From the NCBI GenBank assembly GCA_011525385.1, contig WTGF01000125.1:1-64000 (forward strand): a DNA stretch of 64,000 nucleotides. Direction: 5' to 3'. The notes under the pieces are model-generated. The model saw only the letters and a list, made by a program, of their open reading frames with translations. It was not told where the DNA came from and made no database searches. Every line of letters starts with the position of its first letter. The stretch's first letter is position 1. Shown here piece by piece: positions 7,898-17,237 of this stretch. This stretch comes from Chloroflexota bacterium (GTDB lineage Bacteria; Chloroflexota; Anaerolineae; Aggregatilineales; Phototrophicaceae). The translations under genes were made by a program, and so were the position numbers.

Positions 7898-10800
7898 TTG
7901 AAACACTATTATAATGTGAAGAGTTATGCGCGTACCCCGGAAATCCAGGAACTACCGTCGCTGATCGACATACAGTTGCGGTCGTTTCAGGACTTTCTCT
8001 ATGGGGGCAGGTTGCTCGAACTGTTCGACGAGATCAATCCCATACAGAGTTTCAATGGCAATTTGTCCCTCTATTTCCCGGGAAATATCCCCCAAGCCCA
8101 GGAATTCGGATTAGAGTATTGGTTCGAAGAGTCGAAGTATGACGAAGACGCGTGCCTGGAACGCGACATGTCATACGCGGCGCCTTTATATGTACGCGTC
8201 GCCCTGGTGAATCACGATCAAGGCGACGAGGTCATACTCCAGGATATTTTCCTGGGCGACTTCCCGTTGATGACCGAGAAGGGCACCTTCATCATTAACG
8301 GCACAGAGCGCGTCGTTGTCAGTCAATTGATCCGCTCGCCCGGCGTCTACTTTGATCTGGAGGAAGAACGCGCGACGGGTCGCCAACTTTCCAACGCGAA
8401 GCTGATCCCGGACCGCGGCGCCTGGATGGAGTTCGAGACGCGCAAAACGGACTACATCACTATCAAATTCAATCGTAAGCGCACGATTCCGGTCACGATC
8501 CTGTTGCGCGCGCTGGCTGCTATAGACGATGGATTGGGCGAATCGAAATCTCCAATCAAGACCGGGGACGACGAAGAAATTCTGGCGCTTTTCGCCGATG
8601 TCGACAATGACGAAACGCATAAATATATCGAGAGTTCGTTGAAGAACGAGCCCGTATGGGATGTCAAGAAAAAGCAGACCATCGCTGAAGTAGCATTGAT
8701 TGAGTTCTACAAGCGCATGCGCCCTGGCGACCCTCCCACGCTTGACAACGCGCGTGACTATCTGGCAGGCCAACTTTTCGATCAACGCCGATATGATCTC
8801 GAGCGTGTTGGACGTTACAAATTGAACCAGCGTCTTGACCTGGAGGGCGTCGTTGACCCCGATCATCGCACTATCACCAAAGCGGATATCGTCGCCTTGG
8901 TCAGACACATGATCATTATCAACAGCGGCCAACGCGGCCGTGACGATATTGATCATTTGGGCAACCGCCGGGTTAAGACCGTCGGCGAACTCATCGGCAA
9001 CAAATTACGCATCGGCTTGCGCCGTATGGAACGCGTTGTCAAAGAGCGCATGTCAATCCGCGAGGCCGAACAACTGACCCCGGTTTCATTGATCAATATT
9101 CGCCCGATTGTCGCTGCGGTGCGCGAATTCTTCGGCTCGTCGCAATTGTCTCAGTTTATGGAGCAAACGAATCCGCTGTCGGAATTGACGCACAAGCGGA
9201 CGTTATCCGCGTTGGGTCCGGGTGGGCTGCGCCGCGAGCGCGCCGGATTCGATGTGCGCGACGTGCATCACAGTCATTATGGGCGCATTTGTCCGATCGA
9301 AACGCCGGAAGGTCCCAATATCGGTTTGATCGGGCGGCTGGCGAGTTACGCGCAGGTGAACGATCTTGGGTTTATCGAAACACCCTACCGCAAGGTTGTC
9401 AGTTCGCTCAGCGTGGGGGATCCGGGCTTGGTCGGTCGCAGGCTCTACGACGACATCGAGGACTCCAAAGGCAAGGTTGTATTTGAAGAAGGAACGATCC
9501 TTGACGCCAAGATCGTCAGCAGCCTGAAGCGGCGGAAAATCAAGGAAGTTCCCGTGGCTCCCTTTGCCACGCGCGAGATTGAATATCTGTCAGCTGACAA
9601 TGAAGACAAGTTCATCATCGCGCAAGCCAATGCTTTGCTCGACGACCACAATCAATTCGTCTCGAACCGCGTCTCCGCGCGCTATATGCAGGGGTTCCTG
9701 TCTGTTCCGCCCCAGCGGATCGACTATATGGATATCGCGCCGCGGCAGATCGTCGGCATCAGCGCGGCGTTGATTCCCTTCCTTTCCCATGACGCGGCCA
9801 ACCGCGCCTTGATGGGTTCCAACATGCAGCGGCAAGCTGTGCCATTGCTGACGCCGGATGTCTCGGTCGTTAGCACGGGCATGGAAGGTCAGGCGGCTTA
9901 TGATAGCGGCCAGGTCTTGGTGTCGGAAATTGAAGCGGAAGTGATCAGCGTACAAGGGCATCGCGTGATCGTTCGCACCGCGGATGGTGAAGAAGTTACT
10001 TACCAATTGAGAAAATACGAGCGTTCCAATCAGTCGACCTGCATTGACCAGCGGCCGCTGGTGCGCAAGGGAGACGCGATCAAGCCCGGCGATGTGATTG
10101 CCGACAGTTCGTCGACGTTTGACGGTCAATTGGCGCTGGGCCACGATGTTTTGACCTGCTTCTTGTCTTGGGACGGCGGCAATTATGAAGACGCCTTGCT
10201 CATCAGCGAAGAGATGCTGCGCAACGACAAATTCACCAGCATTCACATCGAGAAGCACGAGATTGAAGCGCGTGACACCAAGCTGGGAGCGGAAGAGATC
10301 ACCTACGACATTCCGAATGTGGGTGAGGAAGCGCTCAAGGACCTTGATGAGCACGGCATTGTGCGCATCGGCGCCGAAGTTGGACCGAATGACATCCTGG
10401 TGGGCAAGATCACGCCCAAGGGCGAGAAAGAATTGTCGCCCGAAGAGAAGTTGTTGCGCGCCATTTTTGGCGAGCAAGCGCGCGAGGTCAAGGACTCGTC
10501 GCTGCGCTTGCCGCACGGTGACCGCGGCAAAGTGATCGACGTAAAAGTCTTCACTCGCGACGAACACCCGGACCTGCCGGCCGGCGTGGAAAAGATGGTT
10601 CGCGTCAGTGTGGCGCAGCGCCGCAAGTTGACGGTTGGCGACAAGATGGCGGGGCGGCACGGAAACAAGGGCGTCATCTCCAAGATCGTGCCCATCGAAG
10701 ATATGCCCTATGTTGACGGCGGCACCCCGGTAGAGATTATTCTCAACCCTCTCGGTGTCCCCTCTCGCATGAACATCGGCCAGATCCTGGAGTTGCACTT

Positions 10801-11845
10801 GGGCTGGGCGGCGGATCGCATGGGATTCCGAGCTGTGACACCGGTTTTCGACGGCGTGCGCGAACACGAGATCCAAGCCGAGCTCGGCCGCGCCTGGATG
10901 CTGGATTGGGCCTGGAAACAGATCACGGAGCGCGCCTGGGAAAACCAAGCGCGCCTGGCAAGCAGCGCCGGCATCGACCGGGAAGATTTCGACGATGATA
11001 TGCACGTGATCTGCGCGTATCTGCTGGACCGCGTTGGCGAGAGCGGGCTCTACGACAACGAGGCGATCATTCTCGAGCGCGACGAGATTTATGTGCGACG
11101 CGTGGCTGTGGCGGAGGTCTTGCGCGAACTCGGCTACGATCCGGAGGAAATCATGGTATATGACAACAGCGATCTGGCGGCGGACATGCGCGATGAACGT
11201 GATTTGGCGGCCTTGCGCGTTTCCTTGTGCTTGTGGATTCAGCAGACCTCGCCCGAGGCAATCGAACTGAGCGACTCGCTCTCCATTCGCGACCTATTCG
11301 ATATTGCCAACCGCGTCATGTTTGAGACGGGTCATCCTCTGCCGCATTATGGCAAGCAGACCTTGTACGACGGCCGTACCGGCGAGCCCTTTGATCGCCA
11401 CGTGGCAGTAGGCTATGTTCACATGCTCAAATTGGCGCATTTGGTCGAGGACAAGGCGCACGCTCGCTCGACCGGTCCATACAGCCTGGTTACGCAACAG
11501 CCCTTGGGCGGCAAGGCGCAGTTTGGCGGTCAGCGCTTCGGCGAGATGGAGGTCTGGGCGCTGGAGGCTTATGGCGCCGCGCATATTCTGCAGGAGATGC
11601 TCACTGTCAAATCCGATGACGTGCAGGGCCGCGTGAAGACTTACGAGAGTATCGTCAAGGGCGAACCCATTGAAGAGCCGGGCATTCCCACGAGTTTCCG
11701 CGTATTAGTCAAGGAGCTGCAAAGCCTGGGGCTGGCGGTGGAAGCGATTACGGGAAGCGGCGATGTGATCCGCTTCGGCAAGGACGACGAGCAAACCCGG
11801 CGTCCGCAGCCAGCGACCGGGTTGCTGGGGCTGGGTTCGCGTTAG
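7898..11845 (+). CDS. rpoB: DNA-directed RNA polymerase subunit beta
   Basis: [75 protein letters not shown]. Confidence 0.99.
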   Translation: MKHYYNVKSYARTPEIQELPSLIDIQLRSFQDFLYGGRLLELFDEINPIQSFNGNLSLYFPGNIPQAQEFGLEYWFEESKYDEDACLERDMSYAAPLYVRVALVNHDQGDEVILQDIFLGDFPLMTEKGTFIINGTERVVVSQLIRSPGVYFDLEEERATGRQLSNAKLIPDRGAWMEFETRKTDYITIKFNRKRTIPVTILLRALAAIDDGLGESKSPIKTGDDEEILALFADVDNDETHKYIESSLKNEPVWDVKKKQTIAEVALIEFYKRMRPGDPPTLDNARDYLAGQLFDQRRYDLERVGRYKLNQRLDLEGVVDPDHRTITKADIVALVRHMIIINSGQRGRDDIDHLGNRRVKTVGELIGNKLRIGLRRMERVVKERMSIREAEQLTPVSLINIRPIVAAVREFFGSSQLSQFMEQTNPLSELTHKRTLSALGPGGLRRERAGFDVRDVHHSHYGRICPIETPEGPNIGLIGRLASYAQVNDLGFIETPYRKVVSSLSVGDPGLVGRRLYDDIEDSKGKVVFEEGTILDAKIVSSLKRRKIKEVPVAPFATREIEYLSADNEDKFIIAQANALLDDHNQFVSNRVSARYMQGFLSVPPQRIDYMDIAPRQIVGISAALIPFLSHDAANRALMGSNMQRQAVPLLTPDVSVVSTGMEGQAAYDSGQVLVSEIEAEVISVQGHRVIVRTADGEEVTYQLRKYERSNQSTCIDQRPLVRKGDAIKPGDVIADSSSTFDGQLALGHDVLTCFLSWDGGNYEDALLISEEMLRNDKFTSIHIEKHEIEARDTKLGAEEITYDIPNVGEEALKDLDEHGIVRIGAEVGPNDILVGKITPKGEKELSPEEKLLRAIFGEQAREVKDSSLRLPHGDRGKVIDVKVFTRDEHPDLPAGVEKMVRVSVAQRRKLTVGDKMAGRHGNKGVISKIVPIEDMPYVDGGTPVEIILNPLGVPSRMNIGQILELHLGWAADRMGFRAVTPVFDGVREHEIQAELGRAWMLDWAWKQITERAWENQARLASSAGIDREDFDDDMHVICAYLLDRVGESGLYDNEAIILERDEIYVRRVAVAEVLRELGYDPEEIMVYDNSDLAADMRDERDLAALRVSLCLWIQQTSPEAIELSDSLSIRDLFDIANRVMFETGHPLPHYGKQTLYDGRTGEPFDRHVAVGYVHMLKLAHLVEDKAHARSTGPYSLVTQQPLGGKAQFGGQRFGEMEVWALEAYGAAHILQEMLTVKSDDVQGRVKTYESIVKGEPIEEPGIPTSFRVLVKELQSLGLAVEAITGSGDVIRFGKDDEQTRRPQPATGLLGLGSR

Positions 11846-11878
11846 GGCGAAAACGGCATTTGCAAAGGAACATCTAAA

Positions 11879-11912
11879 GGGCGCATCATGTGGTGCGCCC
11901 TCTCTTTTTATT
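11879..11912 (+). terminator. Rho-independent terminator after rpoB
   Basis: GGGCGCA-TCATGTGG-TGCGCCC followed by TCTCTTTTTATT. Confidence 0.8.
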
Positions 11913-12000
11913 AACCCCTTGTTCATGCAAGGAGAAGGCTTGTTATTTTCTGGGTACGCGACATTCCCGGGACTTTTTTGCCGGTTACGCGCCGAGCGGC
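11901..12000 (+). repeat. Dispersed intergenic repeat, copy A
   Basis: tctctttttattaaccccttgttcatgcaaggagaaggcttgttattttctgggtacgcgacattcccgggacttttttgccggttacgcgccgagcggc; matches copies at 39356, 40554, 43745. Confidence 0.85.
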
Positions 12001-12176
12001 TTTTTGCCAGAATGATATTGCAGCAGCAATTCATACATGTGATTCACCGTAGACTGCTTGAGACACAATAAAGTGAATTCGGCGTGTTGATTGTGGTATT
12101 CCGACCTCGCGCAATGTTGCTGGCCTGGGGTAGAATAATCAGCGAGGCGGCAACCTCTACAAAGCCTTGCCCAGCC

Positions 12177-12204
12177 TTGCTTGATTTTGCCGACATAGTA
12201 TGCT
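12177..12204 (+). promoter_or_regulatory. Candidate promoter for the nuo operon
   Basis: TTGCTT - 16 bp - TATGCT, 55 bp upstream of nuoA. Confidence 0.4.
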
Positions 12205-12259
12205 AATCTCTGTAAAGTCTTGATTTGTTCCAAAAAGCACAAACGCTTGGAATGCTCGT

Positions 12260-12619
12260 ATGACCGTTCTCGAATTTGGCCCTGTCGCCGCCCTGCTTGT
12301 CATTGCCTCCGCGCTGGCCTTAATCATCGCTAACATATCGCGCGTGATGGGTCCGCACCGGCCGACCTATCGCAAGTCCGTACCTTATGAAAGCGGGATG
12401 AAGCCGATTGGTCCGGCGCTGCGCCGTTTTCCGGTCAAGTTCTATCTGGTAGCGGTTTTGTTCATTATTTTCGACATAGAAGTCATTTTCTTTTTGCCTT
12501 GGGCAGTTTCCATGCGCGACCTCGGCGTTTATGGACTGGCAGTGATGGCGGTCTTCACAGTGATCCTGGTCGTAGGTTTCGTATATGAATGGAAGAAGGG
12601 TGGTTTGGAATGGGAGTAA
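12260..12619 (+). CDS. nuoA: NADH-quinone oxidoreductase subunit A
   Basis: [40 protein letters not shown]. Confidence 0.97.
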   Translation: MTVLEFGPVAALLVIASALALIIANISRVMGPHRPTYRKSVPYESGMKPIGPALRRFPVKFYLVAVLFIIFDIEVIFFLPWAVSMRDLGVYGLAVMAVFTVILVVGFVYEWKKGGLEWE

Positions 12620-13092
12620 GCTCCAAGCTCGGTAACCTGGGTGTTGTCACAACCACCGTTGAACAAGCTGTCAATTGGGCGCGGACCGGGGCCATGTGGC
12701 CGTTGCTTTTTGGTTTGGCCTGCTGCGCAATTGAATATATGAGTTCGCAGGCTTCAAGCTACGACTTGTCTCGCTTTGGCATGGAGTTGAACCGCGCCAC
12801 GCCTCGTCAGGCGGATCTGTTAATCGTATCGGGACGCTTGACGCGGAAAATGGCGCCGGTCGTGCGCCAGCTCTACGACCAGATGGCGGAACCGAAATGG
12901 GTGATCTCCATGGGCGATTGCGCTTCCTGCGGCGGCGTTTACAATAACTATGCGATTGTGCAGGGCGTCGACGAGATCATACCCGTGGATGTTTACATTG
13001 CGGGCTGCCCGCCGCGCCCCGAGCAGTTGTTGCACGGCATCTTGACCTTGCACGAAAAGGTAAAGAGCGAGCGCGTCACGGATTGGGCCTAA
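12610..13092 (+). CDS. nuoB: NADH-quinone oxidoreductase subunit B
   Basis: [55 protein letters not shown] 12610 overlaps nuoA end. Confidence 0.97.
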   Translation: MGVSSKLGNLGVVTTTVEQAVNWARTGAMWPLLFGLACCAIEYMSSQASSYDLSRFGMELNRATPRQADLLIVSGRLTRKMAPVVRQLYDQMAEPKWVISMGDCASCGGVYNNYAIVQGVDEIIPVDVYIAGCPPRPEQLLHGILTLHEKVKSERVTDWA

Positions 13093-13136
13093 CCGGTTCG
13101 CGGACTTATTGATCAGATTCTGAGGCGGCCTTGGGA

Positions 13137-13706
13137 ATGGAAATTCCGGCAGCAAGAGACCCGGTATCAGCAGCGCGAGACGCTTTTGATGATGCCGTCT
13201 TACATGTGAAGCAATTTCGCGGAGAGACCACGCTGGTCGTGGAACCCGCGCTCTTGCCCGAAGTGCTGGATTTCCTGCGCGTCAGTTCCGGGTTGGTCTA
13301 TAACATGCTCTCCGATGTAAGCGCTGTCGACTATTACCCGGACGACTATGGCGACGATTTTGACGGCGACGAAAGTGATTACCGCCCCGGGCGTTTCGCG
13401 GTCTCCTATCACATTCTTTCGATGCTCTACAACCGGCGGCTGCGCGTGAAAGTGTTCGCCGCGGAAGAAGATCCCCGCCTGCCGACGGCGACTGTAGTTT
13501 GGCCCGCCGCCAATTGGCTGGAACGCGAAATAGCCGACATGATGGGCATTACATTTGACGGTCATCCCGATCAGCGCCGGTTGCTGATGCCGGACGATTG
13601 GCACGGGCACCCGCATCGACGCGACTATCCCTTGGGCAAAGAGACGGTCGCCTTTTCCTTCAACGAAGCGGAAATCCGCAAGCACAAGCCCTTTGCGCAG
13701 AACTAG
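13137..13706 (+). CDS. nuoC: NADH-quinone oxidoreductase subunit C
   Basis: WLEREIADMMGITFDGHPDQRRLLMPDDWHGHPHRRDYPLG. Confidence 0.95.
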   Translation: MEIPAARDPVSAARDAFDDAVLHVKQFRGETTLVVEPALLPEVLDFLRVSSGLVYNMLSDVSAVDYYPDDYGDDFDGDESDYRPGRFAVSYHILSMLYNRRLRVKVFAAEEDPRLPTATVVWPAANWLEREIADMMGITFDGHPDQRRLLMPDDWHGHPHRRDYPLGKETVAFSFNEAEIRKHKPFAQN

Positions 13707-13720
13707 AGTCCGAGGTCACA

Positions 13721-14989
13721 ATGGCAGTTGCAGCGCAAGCGCAATCAATTGAAGAGCAGCGCAAATGGGAAGGCAGCCTCGATGAATTGAGAGGATTGGT
13801 TTCCGAACGGGCGATGACCGGCGAAACCATGCTGCTCAATATGGGACCGCATCATCCCAGCACGCATGGCGTATTGCGTCTGCTGCTCGAGTTGGACGGT
13901 GAAGAGATTGTCACCTGCTTGCCCGACATCGGATTCTTGCATACCGGCATTGAAAAGTCCCTCGAAGACAAGAGCTACGAAAAGGCGCTTCCGCTGACGG
14001 ACCGCATGGACTATCTGTCGCCGATGTCCAATAACATGGCTTATTCCTGCGCCGTCGAGAAACTGCTTGACCTGGATGTGCCGGAACGCGGTCAGATCAT
14101 CCGCGTGATTTGTCTCGAGTTGGCGCGCTGCGCCAGTCACCTTGTCTGGCTGGGGACACACGCCATTGATATGGGCGCGATGAGCGTCCTGCTATATGCC
14201 TTCCGCGAGCGCGAGCGCGTGCTCGGCATGTTCGAGATGCTTTCCGGCCAGCGAATGATGAGCAGCTATATTCGTCCCGGCGGCGTCTGGCGCGATGTCC
14301 CGGCCGAGTTTCTCCCCACGATCAAACAGTTCCTTAACGACTTTCCGGCCAAGGTTGACGACTACGAAGCGCTGCTGACGCAAAACCCGATCTGGAAAGA
14401 CCGGGCGCAAGGCGTGGGAGTGGTGGAACCGGATGTGGCGCTGGCGCACGGCATGACCGGCCCAGCCTTGCGCGGCAGCGGCGTCAATTGGGACTTGCGC
14501 AAGGCGCAGCCCTACAGCGGTTATGAGACCTACGACTTTAATGTGCCGCTTGGCGAACATGGGGACGTATACGATAGATACCTGATCCGTATTCAAGAAT
14601 TCCGTGAAAGCATGAAGATCCTGAATCAGGCGGTTGCCCGGCTGGAAACGGTGGGGGGACCGTACCGCTCGGAAAACCGCAAGTATGTACCGCCGCTGCG
14701 CAGCGAGTTAGGTCAGAGTATGGAAGCGGTGATCCACCACTTCAAGTTGTGGACCTACGGTTATGACGCCCCCGATGACGAAATCTATAGCGCGATTGAA
14801 AGCCCGCGCGGCGAAATCGGCTGTTACATTCACGGGACCGGCGCCAATAAACCGCGCCGGGTGCATTTTAAGACGCCGTCGTTTATTCACATCAGCGCGC
14901 TGCCGGTCATGTCGAGCGGCTATCTGTTGGCGGATATGGTTGCGATCATCGGCAGCGTCGATATCGTTCTTGGCGACTGCGATCGTTAG
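13721..14989 (+). CDS. nuoD: NADH-quinone oxidoreductase subunit D
   Basis: LNMGPHHPSTHGVLRLLLELDGE, GEIGCYIHGTGANKPRRVHFKTPSFIH, terminal DIVLGDCDR; start ATG 13721. Confidence 0.98.
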   Translation: MAVAAQAQSIEEQRKWEGSLDELRGLVSERAMTGETMLLNMGPHHPSTHGVLRLLLELDGEEIVTCLPDIGFLHTGIEKSLEDKSYEKALPLTDRMDYLSPMSNNMAYSCAVEKLLDLDVPERGQIIRVICLELARCASHLVWLGTHAIDMGAMSVLLYAFRERERVLGMFEMLSGQRMMSSYIRPGGVWRDVPAEFLPTIKQFLNDFPAKVDDYEALLTQNPIWKDRAQGVGVVEPDVALAHGMTGPALRGSGVNWDLRKAQPYSGYETYDFNVPLGEHGDVYDRYLIRIQEFRESMKILNQAVARLETVGGPYRSENRKYVPPLRSELGQSMEAVIHHFKLWTYGYDAPDDEIYSAIESPRGEIGCYIHGTGANKPRRVHFKTPSFIHISALPVMSSGYLLADMVAIIGSVDIVLGDCDR

Positions 14990-15068
14990 ATCGTATTGTG
15001 CGTACCGAGGTTAATACGCGAAATCATGCAACTGCCTCCCAGGGCGCGTCTTTGAAGGAAACTGATTG

Positions 15069-15569
15069 ATGGCAATCATCGGCAATCCGAAATACCAAGA
15101 TCGTATCCAGCATCATCTTGCCAAATACGAAACCAAACGTTCCGCGGTGATGCCGCTGCTTTATCTTGTACAAGAAGAATACGGCTGGGTTAATCAGCAG
15201 GGTATGGAAGAAGTTGCGCAAATTCTTGATCTGGATCCAACTCAGGTCAAGTCAATCGCCGGCTTCTATACCATGTATTCGGAAAAGCCGAAAGGCAAGT
15301 ACTGGTTGCAAGTGTGCACCGATTTGCCTTGCGCGCTGAGGGGCGCCGATGAGTTCCACGCTTGGTTGAAGGATGAGCTCGGCGTCGAAGAGGGCGGCAC
15401 GACCGACGATGGCATGTTTACTGTTGAACACGTTATGTGCCTGGCCGCCTGTGACAAGGCGCCCATGCTGCAATGCAATTTCCACTACGTAGAGAACTTG
15501 GGGCAAGAAAAGATGCGCGAGTTGTTGGCGCAATGGCGCGAGGAAGCGGCGCAACCTGCCAACGGCTAG
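15069..15569 (+). CDS. nuoE: NADH-quinone oxidoreductase subunit E
   Basis: VQEEYGWVNQQGMEEVAQIL, QVCTDLPCALRG.., EHVMCLAACDKAPMLQCN 2Fe-2S motif. Confidence 0.96.
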   Translation: MAIIGNPKYQDRIQHHLAKYETKRSAVMPLLYLVQEEYGWVNQQGMEEVAQILDLDPTQVKSIAGFYTMYSEKPKGKYWLQVCTDLPCALRGADEFHAWLKDELGVEEGGTTDDGMFTVEHVMCLAACDKAPMLQCNFHYVENLGQEKMRELLAQWREEAAQPANG

Positions 15570-15605
15570 GCGAGCCATCGAACGGTAAAGGAACTGAAAC
15601 GAAGC

Positions 15606-16874
15606 ATGCATATTCTTTTGCGCGGACGCGAAATTGATAACATCGACAAGCTGGAAGTCTATGAAAAGCACGGTGGCTTTGATGGACTGAAAAAATCGTT
15701 GGCTATGACGGCGCCCGAAGTGATTGACGAGATGAAAGCCTCCGGATTGCGCGGTCGCGGTGGCGCGGGCTTCCCTACGGGCGTGAAATGGAGCTTCATT
15801 CCCCAGCACGAGCCTCTCAAGTACGTCACGGTGAACGCTGACGAAAGCGAGACCGGCACCTTCAAAGACCGCGAAATCATGGAAAAGAATCCATATCAGT
15901 TGATCGAGGGCTCGTTGATCTGCGCTTACGCCATTCAAGCCAAGGCGGTTTACATCTATTTGCGTGGCGAGTTTTGGGATATCGGCACACAGCTTGACGA
16001 TTGTATCGAGCAACTGCGCCAAAAAGGATACGTTGGCGAGAATATCATGGGCTCGGGCTATGATTGCGAGGTCTATACGCATCTTGGCGCCGGCGCCTAC
16101 ATCTGCGGTGAAGAGAGCGCCCTGCTGAACAGTTTGGAGGGCTATTTGGGGCAACCGCGGGTGCGCCCCCCGTTTCCAGCGCAAAAAGGCGGCGGCCTCT
16201 ACAAGGAAGCCACGGTTGTCAACAATGTTGAAACGCTCGCCAACTGTCCATTCATCATGCGGGAAGGCGCGGAAGCTTTCAAAGCGATCGGCACCGACCA
16301 GAGTGCGGGCAACAAGGTTTATTGCGTCAGCGGTCACGTCAAGAAACCGGGCAACTATGAATTGCCCATGAGTACAACCTTCCGCGAATTGCTCTACGAT
16401 CATGGCGGGGGACCTTTATATGATGATCGCGCCTTCAAAGCGATGTTGCCGTCGGGTGGCTCTGGACCTATCGTTCCCTTAACCGACGAAGTCCTGGACA
16501 CCCCGATGAGCTATGAACATTGCGCGAATATCGGCACAATTATCGGCTCCGCGTCCATCATCGTCATGGACGAATCCGTCGATATGACCTGGGTCGCTTC
16601 AAAAGTAACTAAATTCTTTGAGCACGAAAGCTGCGGCAAATGTACGCCCTGTCGCGAAGGCACCTATTGGCTGGACAAGGTGATCGATCGCATTCTGGAT
16701 GGCCGTGGGACGCCTGATGATGTCAAACGCATCGCGGATGTGGCTGAAAATATGGCAGGCACGACGCTTTGCGCCTTGGGTGATTTCGCCGCAAACCCGA
16801 TCATACATACGATCAAACACTTCCCGGATGATTTCGCGCAGCACGTGGGGGCGGCGTCCGCAGGCGGCGATTAA
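15606..16874 (+). CDS. nuoF: NADH-quinone oxidoreductase subunit F
   Basis: LRGRGGAGFPTGVKWSF, GAGAYICGEESALLNSLEG, ESCGKCTPCREGT. Confidence 0.98.
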   Translation: MHILLRGREIDNIDKLEVYEKHGGFDGLKKSLAMTAPEVIDEMKASGLRGRGGAGFPTGVKWSFIPQHEPLKYVTVNADESETGTFKDREIMEKNPYQLIEGSLICAYAIQAKAVYIYLRGEFWDIGTQLDDCIEQLRQKGYVGENIMGSGYDCEVYTHLGAGAYICGEESALLNSLEGYLGQPRVRPPFPAQKGGGLYKEATVVNNVETLANCPFIMREGAEAFKAIGTDQSAGNKVYCVSGHVKKPGNYELPMSTTFRELLYDHGGGPLYDDRAFKAMLPSGGSGPIVPLTDEVLDTPMSYEHCANIGTIIGSASIIVMDESVDMTWVASKVTKFFEHESCGKCTPCREGTYWLDKVIDRILDGRGTPDDVKRIADVAENMAGTTLCALGDFAANPIIHTIKHFPDDFAQHVGAASAGGD

Positions 16875-16877
16875 AGC

Positions 16878-17195
16878 GTGACGGGCCGGGCCGGTTTATT
16901 ATGGCGAATCTTGAAGAAGCTGTTTCAAAGTCCGCTAGAGCGCGAACGAGATTTTTATGATCGCTTCCGCGAACTGAGCGACGAGATTGAGGCGCTGCCG
17001 GATTCAATCACCCATTATGTGCTGCGCGGAGAGTTGTTTATCGAACGCGGCGAATACGAACGCGCGAGAGCGGATTTCGAGGCAGCAGTGGATATCGCTG
17101 AAGCGGTGAACGCGGACGAGTCTTGGGGTCTATTGGAGCAAGTGATGCGCGACCGCGCCTTGCAGGGAATCGAGTTGGTGAAACGACGCCGGTAG
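16878..17195 (+). CDS. Small TPR-like protein encoded between nuoF and nuoG
   Basis: GTG start 4 bp after nuoF stop; YVLRGELFIERGEYERARADFEAAVDIAEAVNADESWGLLEQV resembles TPR repeats. Confidence 0.6.
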   Translation: MTGRAGLLWRILKKLFQSPLERERDFYDRFRELSDEIEALPDSITHYVLRGELFIERGEYERARADFEAAVDIAEAVNADESWGLLEQVMRDRALQGIELVKRRR

Positions 17196-17237
17196 CGAAG
17201 TCGGCGGCGCGGCGCCGTTGTTGAGGTGGAGGTCTGG

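Noticed and set aside
9590-11005. 471-aa minus-strand ORF antisense to rpoB
   Set aside because: Antisense shadow of a conserved coding sequence.
11985-12242. 85-aa minus-strand ORF between rpoB and nuoA
   Set aside because: Overlaps the dispersed repeat and the putative nuo promoter; no recognisable domain; most likely a chance frame.
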